From Terriglobia bacterium (GTDB lineage: Bacteria > Acidobacteriota > Terriglobia > Terriglobales > Acidobacteriaceae), in assembly GCA_020073185.1 (NCBI GenBank), contig JAIQFT010000001.1:1-64000 (forward strand): a stretch of 64,000 nucleotides of DNA. The letters run 5' to 3'. The translations under genes were made by a program, and so were the position numbers. The notes under the pieces are model-generated. The model did no database searches. It was not told where the DNA came from and worked only from the letters and a program-made list of their open reading frames with translations. This document shows positions 57,672 to 64,000 of this stretch, piece after piece; the stretch's first letter is position 1, and each line of letters starts with the position of its first letter.

Positions 57672-58349
57672 GTGTCGCAACCCTCGGTGTTAATCGTCTC
57701 GGATGAACCGGAGTTCGCGCCCACCATTATGGCGCGCTGGCAGACGGAACGCAGCGTACCCGCTTTCCTGCTGATGTCGACTCCCGCCTGGAGCGATTTG
57801 CTGGTGGCGGCCTGCGATATGGTGCTGATCGCCGGCGTGCGGCAGGTGGTCGCGCCGCTGTTCAAGTGCCTGGACGAGTCCGTCAAACCGGTCGTATACC
57901 TGGTTCCCGATTCTCTCGAACTGCAAAAGCTGCGCAGCGATTACTCGCGTTTCATGCTGGTGCGCGACCACCACGGCTGGGTAGACGTGCTGGTAGCGCT
58001 GGCGGCCGAGACTTTGCGCCGCCTGGATGCCAACGCGCGCGCGCGCCGGGCCGAGCAGGCGCTGGCGCAAGCCGAGCCCCATGCTATGCTGGGGCAGTAC
58101 ATGCTGGACATGCGGCACAGCCTGAACAATGCGCTGACCTCGGTCCTGGGAAATGCCGAGCTCATGCTGCTGGAGCCGGGTGCCTTTACCGCCGAGGTGC
58201 GCGATCAGGTTGCCACTATCCACACCATGGCGCTGCGCATCCACGATATTGTGCAGCGGTTCAGTACGATGGAGTCAGAAATCAAGTTCGCCGCCAAGTC
58301 TCACTCTGAGATGAAGGCCCCGCCCCCACGACTGGCCACTGCACGTTGA
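57672..58349 (+). CDS. degenerate receiver domain fused to HisKA-like helix, no ATPase
   Basis: A 225-residue protein from GTG 57672 (GGAG eight bases upstream); a longer frame starts at 57567. Residues 1-115 follow the receiver fold (SVLIVSDEPEFAP) but the phospho-acceptor position reads MVLIAG, without Asp. Residues 140-205 resemble a kinase dimerisation domain, with H149 in MLDMRHSLNNALTSVLGN, yet no HATPase follows. It may be a phosphotransfer or scaffold partner of the divergent MCP just downstream. Confidence 0.6.
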   Translation: MSQPSVLIVSDEPEFAPTIMARWQTERSVPAFLLMSTPAWSDLLVAACDMVLIAGVRQVVAPLFKCLDESVKPVVYLVPDSLELQKLRSDYSRFMLVRDHHGWVDVLVALAAETLRRLDANARARRAEQALAQAEPHAMLGQYMLDMRHSLNNALTSVLGNAELMLLEPGAFTAEVRDQVATIHTMALRIHDIVQRFSTMESEIKFAAKSHSEMKAPPPRLATAR

Positions 58350-58461
58350 GGTGCATGTCCTAAATTCCGGTTCTCGCGGTGACGATTCTTGAGTACAGTA
58401 CGGCTGGAGACCATCCACCAGCCGTCGTCGTTTTTTCTGAAATCAAGTTCCGGAGAATTCT

Positions 58462-59910
58462 GTGAAGGACCGAGTCAAGAATCGCGTGTGGTCGCTAGTT
58501 GGTTTTAACGCAGTCGTTCTCATTGTCGTGCTCGCGCTGGCTTACGCCGCCGGAGCCAGGTCGGGAGGGCTGTCGCTGCTGGATTTTGGTGCACTGCCGA
58601 AGATCGCCGGCTTTGAGTTCCTGGGCGCCGCCTTCCTGGTGATGCTGGCCAGCATTGTGCTGCTGCTGCAACTGGGCAGCCACGTGGTGAAGCCGACACG
58701 CGACCTGGTGGAATTTTCCGAGAAGCTGATGGCGGCCGACTATGAGGTGCGCGCCAGCGTGACGCCGGACGACTTCGGCTTGATCGCGGAAAGTTGGAAC
58801 CGCGCCGCGGAGCTGCTGGCGCAGTTGGCGGCGATCAAAGCGGCAGAGGAGTCGCTGAGGGCGGACGTCGCGCAGTTGGAGCAAGTGGTTACGCAGGTGG
58901 CGCGCGGGGAGTTGACGGCACGGGCGCAGATAGCGCATCCCGTGCTGACGCCAGTCATTGAGGCTTTCAATGCGCTGGCTGACAATTATGCGCGGCGGAT
59001 GGAGCGGGTGCGCGCCGCCAGTGCCGAGATCGCGTCGGCGGCCAACCAGGCGCTGGATGCGGCCGGCGAAATGGTGAACGGCGAGGAGCGGCAGGAGCAG
59101 GCGACCATGGATGCCACCGCGGCCGTCGCGGACCTGGCCGGCAGTACACAGCAGGTCGCAATGCATGCCAACGCGGCGACCGAGGCGGCGCGCAACGCGC
59201 TCGAATTGTCCGATCAGGGCAGCCGTGCGGTGCGCGACACCGCCGACGGCATGCAGCGCATTAGGTCCTCGATGCAGGCAACGGCGGCGAAGATCAAATC
59301 GCTGGGAGATCGCTCGCTGGAAATCTACGACATTATCAACCTGATCCACGAAACCAACCTGCTGGCGCTGAGCGCGGTGGTGGAATCGTCGCGCGGCGGG
59401 CCGGCCGGACAGACGGTGGACGTGCTCTCGACGGAACTCAAGAAGCTGTCGGACCACTCCCGTTCGGCGACGCGCGACATCGTGAGCTTGCTGAAGTCGA
59501 TCCAGGCGGAAAGCAACGAAGCGGTGGGTGTCATGGAGCAGGGAAACCGCGTAGCGGAGACGGGGTCGAAGCTGACCGAGCAGGCCAACAGCGCGTTTGC
59601 CGGGATCGCCACGGTGCTGCGGCAGACCTCGGAATTCGCGGAGGCAATTGCGGCGGCCTCGCACGAGCAGGCATCGGGGACGCAGCGTGTGGCCAACGCG
59701 GTGCAGGAAATCGCGGCCGAGGTGCGACAGAATTCGGGGATCGGCCGGCAGAGCGCAAGCCTGGTCGCGCAGTTGGCACGCTCGGGCGAGCAACTCACCC
59801 AGCTGGTCGCGCCGCCGCGTCCTGCCGCCGTCCCGACGGTGGTGAAGCCGGAGACCGACGAGGCGGTATCGGCGGCGGTCGGCGGACGAGGCATTCAACT
59901 GTTTCCGTGA
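58462..59910 (+). CDS. divergent methyl-accepting chemotaxis protein
   Basis: A 482-residue protein; GTG start with GGAG upstream. Two membrane segments (about 12-30 and 50-72) with a short extracytoplasmic loop, HAMP at about 70-125, a second HAMP-like region (145-180), then the coiled-coil domain. The tip is changed: usual [17 protein letters not shown] is ETNLLALSAVVESSRGGP, and GRGFAVVA is GQTVDVLS. Some contacts to CheA and CheW may be lost. It may signal to the upstream HisKA-like protein instead; this is inference. Confidence 0.75.
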   Translation: MKDRVKNRVWSLVGFNAVVLIVVLALAYAAGARSGGLSLLDFGALPKIAGFEFLGAAFLVMLASIVLLLQLGSHVVKPTRDLVEFSEKLMAADYEVRASVTPDDFGLIAESWNRAAELLAQLAAIKAAEESLRADVAQLEQVVTQVARGELTARAQIAHPVLTPVIEAFNALADNYARRMERVRAASAEIASAANQALDAAGEMVNGEERQEQATMDATAAVADLAGSTQQVAMHANAATEAARNALELSDQGSRAVRDTADGMQRIRSSMQATAAKIKSLGDRSLEIYDIINLIHETNLLALSAVVESSRGGPAGQTVDVLSTELKKLSDHSRSATRDIVSLLKSIQAESNEAVGVMEQGNRVAETGSKLTEQANSAFAGIATVLRQTSEFAEAIAAASHEQASGTQRVANAVQEIAAEVRQNSGIGRQSASLVAQLARSGEQLTQLVAPPRPAAVPTVVKPETDEAVSAAVGGRGIQLFP

Positions 59911-59960
59911 CGTCCGGCGAGTCTCGATCCATCTTTCGCGCCGTCTGTCGTTAGGCCCGC

Positions 59961-61952
59961 TCAGGCGAAGAGGAATTCTTGCGTACGCAAGTCGCGGATG
60001 GTGTCGCGCAGCTTGGCGGCTTGTTCGAATTCGAAGCGCTTGGCGGCCTCGCGCATTTCCACCTCCAGCTTGGCAATGTAAGCGTCCAACTCCTCCTGCG
60101 ACTTGAATTCCGGAATGCCCTCGGCCTGCTCGGTAACGTCCACGTAATCGGCTTCGACGATGTGCGCCAGTGACATCTCCAGCGGGCGCACGATGGACTC
60201 GGGCGTGATCCCGTGTTCTTCGTTGTAGGCGCTCTGGATGGCGCGGCGGCGCGTGGTTTCGTCAATCGCCTTCTTCATCGAGTCGGTCATGCGATCGGCA
60301 TAAAGAACGGCGCGGCCGTGCAGGTTGCGGGCGCAACGTCCCATGGTCTGGATGAGCGAGCCGGCGGAGCGCAGGAACCCTTCCTTGTCGGCGTCGAGAA
60401 TGGCCACGAGTGAGACTTCGGGCAGGTCGAGGCCTTCGCGCAACAGGTTGATGCCGATGAGGACGTCGAATTCGCCCTTGCGCAGGTCGCGCAAGATTTT
60501 CACCCGTTCCAGGGTCTCGATCTCGGAGTGCATATAGCGGCAGCGCACGCCGACCTCGCTGTAGTACTCCGCCAAATCTTCTGCCATGCGCTTGGTGAGC
60601 GTGGTCACCAGCACACGTTCACTTTTTTCCACGCGCCCGCGGATTTCGTGCAGCAGGTCGTCAATCTGGCCCTTGACGGGGCGGACTTCGACTTCCGGAT
60701 CAATCAGTCCGGTAGGACGGATGATCTGCTCGACGACCACGCCGGCGGACTTGGTCAGTTCGTAAGGGCCGGGCGTGGCCGAGACGTAGACGAGTTGGTT
60801 GACGCGGTGCTCGAATTCCTCGAAGGTGAGTGGGCGATTGTCGAGCGCGGAGGGCAGGCGGAAGCCGTACTCGATAAGGGTTTCCTTGCGCGAGCGGTCG
60901 CCGTGCCACATGCCGTGAAGCTGCGGGATGGTCTGGTGCGACTCGTCGATGAAGAGCAGGAAATCGCGCGCGACGTAATCGAGCAGCGTCGGCGGCGGCT
61001 CGCCCGGCAGGCGGCCGGTGAAGTGGCGGGAATAATTCTCGATGCCGTGGCAATAGCCGACTTCCTTCATCATCTCGACGTCGAAGCGGGTGCGCTGGTG
61101 GACGCGCTGCGATTCCACCAGCCGTCCCTGCTTTTCCAGTTCCGCCTCCCACCACGCCAGTTCCTGGAGGATGGAATCGACCGCTGCGCTCTTGGTTTCC
61201 GCCTTCATGACGTAGTGCGTCTTGGGGTAGATCGGGAGGCGCGCGTATTTCTGCTTGACCGTGCCGAAGAGCGGATCAATTTGGCTGAGCGACTCGACCT
61301 GGTCGCCCCAGAGTTCGATCCGGTAGGCGTTGTCGTCGTAGGTGGGGAAGATTTCGATTACGTCGCCGCGCACGCGGAAGGTGCCGCGGCGGAAGTCGCT
61401 GTCGTTGCGCTCGTAGAGGATCTCGACCAGCTTGCGCAGAATGTCTCCGCGCTTGATCTTTTGCCCCTTCTCGAGGAACAGCAGCATGCCGTAGTAGGCC
61501 TCCGGCGAGCCTAGGCCGTAGATGCAGCTCACCGAGGCGACGATGATGCAGTCGCGGCGCTCGAACAGCGACTTGGTGGCGGAGAGCCGGAGCTTGTCGA
61601 GCTCCTCGTTGATGGTGGCCTCTTTCTCGATGTAAACGTCGCCGGCGGGAATGTAGGCTTCCGGCTGATAATAATCGTAATACGATACAAAGTACTCGAC
61701 CGCATTGTGCGGGAAGAAGCTCTTGAACTCGTGGTAGAGCTGTGCCGCCAGGGTCTTGTTGTGGGCCAGTACCAGCGTGGGGCGGTTGATCTGCTCCATG
61801 ACCTTGGCCATGGTGTAGGTCTTGCCCGAGCCGGTGACGCCGAGCAGGACCTGGTGCTTGTCGCCGTCGAAAACACCGCGCGTGAGGGAGTCGATGGCCT
61901 TCTCCTGGTCGCCGCGGGGCTTGTATTCACTGACGAGCTTGAAGTCGGGCAT
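59961..61952 (-). CDS. uvrB: excinuclease ABC subunit UvrB
   Basis: DNA damage verification helicase of nucleotide excision repair. The 663-residue protein has Walker [12 protein letters not shown] (38-48), the damage-inserting beta-hairpin [12 protein letters not shown], helicase motifs ([20 protein letters not shown]), and a C-terminal UVR domain ([22 protein letters not shown]) that contacts UvrC. Full length and normal. Confidence 0.97.
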   Translation of the reverse strand: MPDFKLVSEYKPRGDQEKAIDSLTRGVFDGDKHQVLLGVTGSGKTYTMAKVMEQINRPTLVLAHNKTLAAQLYHEFKSFFPHNAVEYFVSYYDYYQPEAYIPAGDVYIEKEATINEELDKLRLSATKSLFERRDCIIVASVSCIYGLGSPEAYYGMLLFLEKGQKIKRGDILRKLVEILYERNDSDFRRGTFRVRGDVIEIFPTYDDNAYRIELWGDQVESLSQIDPLFGTVKQKYARLPIYPKTHYVMKAETKSAAVDSILQELAWWEAELEKQGRLVESQRVHQRTRFDVEMMKEVGYCHGIENYSRHFTGRLPGEPPPTLLDYVARDFLLFIDESHQTIPQLHGMWHGDRSRKETLIEYGFRLPSALDNRPLTFEEFEHRVNQLVYVSATPGPYELTKSAGVVVEQIIRPTGLIDPEVEVRPVKGQIDDLLHEIRGRVEKSERVLVTTLTKRMAEDLAEYYSEVGVRCRYMHSEIETLERVKILRDLRKGEFDVLIGINLLREGLDLPEVSLVAILDADKEGFLRSAGSLIQTMGRCARNLHGRAVLYADRMTDSMKKAIDETTRRRAIQSAYNEEHGITPESIVRPLEMSLAHIVEADYVDVTEQAEGIPEFKSQEELDAYIAKLEVEMREAAKRFEFEQAAKLRDTIRDLRTQEFLFA

Positions 61953-61998
61953 GGCAGGACCTGATTTTTAGTATACCGGGCCGCCGCTTGCGGCGATC

Positions 61999-62376
61999 GT
62001 GACTGCTACGTATCCTGTGATCACATGGCTGGCATTGCGAAGCCGCAAAGAACCGCCCCGACCAAGAAGGACTTGCAAGACTTGGCTCGGCTTCGGTCGA
62101 GTGTTGGAAATTGCGACGTACCCAGCCGAGGGATTCGGCAGTTCGTACAAAGTTCACAGTCTTGACCAGTTGAAAGTCTTGGCCGCTCTCGATCCTGACA
62201 TAAGGGTCACCAAGCACAAGGAGTTGTTCGATAACTGGTCAATCGCCGTCAAATGGGATCCTGAACAGCGCTACGACCCACCGGGGACATACGATAGGCA
62301 AGCGGCTAAAGACATCCTCGACAGTATCCAAACGAAGCCAAATGGAGTGTTGACGTGGCTTACAAAACGTTGGTAG
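61999..62376 (+). CDS. protein of unknown function, possibly frameshifted at its N-terminus
   Basis: Residues from about 34 onward (VLEIATYPAEGFGSSYKVHSL) read as a small soluble domain; no known motif. The N-terminal 33 residues in this frame are Arg/Lys-rich and unconvincing, while the other frame from ATG 62024 gives MAGIAKPQRTAPTKKDLQDL, which reads better. A one-base shift near 62085-62100 is possible. Its stop lies inside the next gene, so the two form a pair. AT-richer than neighbours. Confidence 0.45.
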   Translation: MTATYPVITWLALRSRKEPPRPRRTCKTWLGFGRVLEIATYPAEGFGSSYKVHSLDQLKVLAALDPDIRVTKHKELFDNWSIAVKWDPEQRYDPPGTYDRQAAKDILDSIQTKPNGVLTWLTKRW

Positions 62377-62795
62377 CTGATACGTTTACAACCCGGTTGT
62401 GGGATGCTCTGCGGAGCATCGAGGAAGACAAGGGTCCGTATTTCCTCGTCATGGTCGTGCCTTCTGAATCAGGCCTTTCACAGAAGTGGAACTTGGTCGT
62501 AAGTGCCCCCTGGATGGATCAGGAAGGGGTTCGTAATTCTGTGATTCGTGTCTCATCCGCCCTCAAGCAGGGTCTTAAATCAATGGCCAACCGCATCGAA
62601 CGCATATCGGTGATGCCCGGCGGCGACCCTTTCGTGCGTGAGATGGCATTGTTGAATATCTCTGGGGGACCACCGACCCGAATTGAGAGCCTCGCATTAA
62701 TGAGCCGCGGCTTTGAGGACGCGATCGTATTCGTGGCAAAACGTCCACCTGACCTGCACCAACAGGCTCGCCCAACCGTGAGAAACCAACGGTAA
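62355..62795 (+). CDS. protein of unknown function, second gene of islet pair
   Basis: A 146-residue soluble protein from GTG 62355 (GGAG eight bases upstream). Alternating strands and helices (PYFLVMVVPSESGLSQKWNLVVSA; FVREMALLNISGG) suggest a small alpha/beta fold. No catalytic motif recognised. It overlaps the previous gene by 22 bases and shares its lower GC content. The pair could be an accessory or defence module, but nothing in the sequence shows this. Confidence 0.5.
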   Translation: MAYKTLVADTFTTRLWDALRSIEEDKGPYFLVMVVPSESGLSQKWNLVVSAPWMDQEGVRNSVIRVSSALKQGLKSMANRIERISVMPGGDPFVREMALLNISGGPPTRIESLALMSRGFEDAIVFVAKRPPDLHQQARPTVRNQR

Positions 62796-62958
62796 CCACG
62801 CCATCGCGCAATATGTAGTCGCGGAGCGTGCGTCACAAGCGCGCCGCTCCGTCCCATCTTGGGAGTTACCAAAGCAGGTGCACCGGCCCAAAAGGCTTGC
62901 GCAGAGCGGCTTTCCACCTCATGCTTGTAGGTGCCCTTAAGTTCCTGGGAGGTGTGCG

Positions 62959-63504
62959 ATGAAGTCCCTGCGCACCTACGCCGTGGTGCTGGGCTCAGTG
63001 GCGGCCGCCGCCGGGATCACCTGGCTGCTGCGCCCCACCATGCAGGAAGCCGTGTCGATTGTGTTCCTGGGCGCGGTGACGGTCAGCGCTAGGTATGGCG
63101 GGGTGGCGCCTGGACTGACTGCGGCGGCGCTCTCCGTCCTGTCGTTTGAATATCTTTTTCACCGCACACCGGAGACGGTCGAGAGCGCCATCGCCTGGGC
63201 GGTGCGCACGATCCTGTTCGTGGCCGCTTCGCTCATGGTCAGCTACTTCGAAGCCTCTTTGCGCAATGCCCTGGAACAGGTCGAGGCGGCGAATCGGGAC
63301 CTGCGGGACATCCTGGACCACACCCGGCGGCTGGAATCGCTGCTCCCCATCTGCGCCGGCTGCAAACGCATCCGCAATAAAAAGGGCGAATGGGTGGTGG
63401 TCGAGCGCTACCTGCACGACACCGCCGGCACCAATTTCACCCATGGGCTGTGCCCCGTCTGCCTGCAGCGGTACACGGGAGAGGACACAGGCACGGCGGC
63501 GTAG
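62959..63504 (+). CDS. DUF4118 membrane protein with C-terminal Cys4 zinc-ribbon
   Basis: A 181-residue protein. About four membrane segments at residues 5-95 match the DUF4118 module of KdpD-type sensors (VFLGAVTVSARYGGVAPGL). A coiled coil at 100-125 leads to LLPICAGCKRIRNKKGEW and HGLCPVCLQRY, a paired CxxC zinc ribbon often attached to response regulators and PAS proteins. There is no kinase or cyclase domain. AGG-rich ribosome site upstream of ATG 62959. Confidence 0.7.
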   Translation: MKSLRTYAVVLGSVAAAAGITWLLRPTMQEAVSIVFLGAVTVSARYGGVAPGLTAAALSVLSFEYLFHRTPETVESAIAWAVRTILFVAASLMVSYFEASLRNALEQVEAANRDLRDILDHTRRLESLLPICAGCKRIRNKKGEWVVVERYLHDTAGTNFTHGLCPVCLQRYTGEDTGTAA

Positions 63505-63556
63505 ATCAACCGTCGAGTTCGCATCCAAGATCGATTCTCCAAGCCAATCTGACTAT

Positions 63557-64000
63557 TCATTTCCACCGGTGTCCGTGCAGACCCGACTCGTAGGAGCGGC
63601 GGTCGAGGCGATTCAGGTTCTTCTCCTGCGCCGCGGTAAGCAGGCGGTAATGATGAATTTCCAGCAGGTACTCGGGGATGAACCACAGGTCTTTTTCCGA
63701 GGTCATCCACTGGCGGTCGTCGAAGCGCGTCAAGTTCACCGGGCGGGAGAAAGTGCGCAGGGTGCGCTCGCCGCGGAGGTTGAAGTAGTCCTCGAAGTAG
63801 CTGATGGCCAGCTCGCGCAGGCTGCGATAGACCGGCTCGCGATAGCGGCAGCCGGCGTAATTGGAGTTGGCGACGGCACCCCAGTGGCCGCGGTGGCGGA
63901 ACACCGCGAGGACGTGGTCGGTGTCCTGCGCCGCCTCAAGGTCCACCACGCGCGGCGGATAGCCGAGCACGCGCAGCGCGGCAGCGGCGAAGATCGCCCC
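63557..64000 (-). CDS. protein of unknown function, C-terminal part (partial)
   Basis: The frame is open to the window edge, so only the last 147 residues are seen. AVFRHRGHWGAVANSNYAGCRYREPVYRSLREL and DYFNLRGERTLRTFSRPVNL carry conserved-looking His, Cys and Tyr that recall transglutaminase/cysteine-peptidase-like folds, but the assignment is not made. Ends YESGLHGHRWK. Convergent with the DUF4118 gene. Confidence 0.5.
   Translation of the reverse strand, partial: GAIFAAAALRVLGYPPRVVDLEAAQDTDHVLAVFRHRGHWGAVANSNYAGCRYREPVYRSLRELAISYFEDYFNLRGERTLRTFSRPVNLTRFDDRQWMTSEKDLWFIPEYLLEIHHYRLLTAAQEKNLNRLDRRSYESGLHGHRWK

Overview
The window reads as chromosomal DNA of a high-GC, Gram-negative soil-type bacterium, most likely an Acidobacteriota (Terriglobia, Koribacter-like). 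This is inference from gene content: LpxB and an M28 NAALADase-like exopeptidase, a secreted VWFA protein, an ECF sigma/anti-sigma/DUF4097 operon, a CadC-type wHTH-TPR regulator, a tail-fibre-like secreted protein, and many short palindromic repeats between and inside genes. No rRNA, tRNA, CRISPR array or prophage was seen.

Layout. 1-1.7 kb: the end of an IS3-family element, then two AT-richer exported-protein genes. 1.8-5.7 kb: cmk, an AlkZ-like winged-helix gene and mutL on the minus strand. 6.5-8.1 kb: an AT-richer islet with a RES-domain protein. 8.2-14.4 kb: methylmalonyl-CoA mutase, glgC, a GNAT-type toxin-antitoxin pair and a double TonB-domain protein. 14.5-18.4 kb: an ECF sigma operon (sigma, anti-sigma, three small membrane/DUF4097 proteins) behind its own ECF-like promoter. 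18.5-26.2 kb: hemerythrin, 3-hydroxybutyryl-CoA dehydrogenase, a PLP decarboxylase, a MidA/NDUFAF7-like methyltransferase and an M1-peptidase-like protein lacking its zinc site. 26.5-38.5 kb: VWFA protein, aminotransferase-scoA-lpxB, M28 peptidase, ABC exporter, hemW, threonine aldolase and an SRPBCC protein.

38.5-46.4 kb holds one chemosensory operon on the minus strand (tonB-like, mcp, cheW, cheR, cheA, cheB, cheY, cheX), with 4-nt overlaps or short gaps. Divergent from it, 46.7-51.4 kb is a three-gene phosphorelay: a GAF/PAS histidine kinase, a stand-alone receiver and an NtrC-type sigma-54 activator. 51.4-57.1 kb contains two frameshifted genes around a small secreted protein. 57.7-59.9 kb is a degenerate receiver/HisKA-like protein followed by a divergent MCP. 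The window ends with uvrB, an unrecognised two-gene islet, a DUF4118/zinc-ribbon membrane protein and the end of another gene.

The most striking feature is a set of repeats that enter coding sequence without breaking it. mutL, a class III aminotransferase and hemW each carry an in-frame insert of about 22-30 residues. Each insert is encoded by a different palindromic or GATC-rich repeat. Two of the three repeat types also occur in intergenic DNA of this window. This resembles Rickettsia palindromic elements, but here several families are involved.
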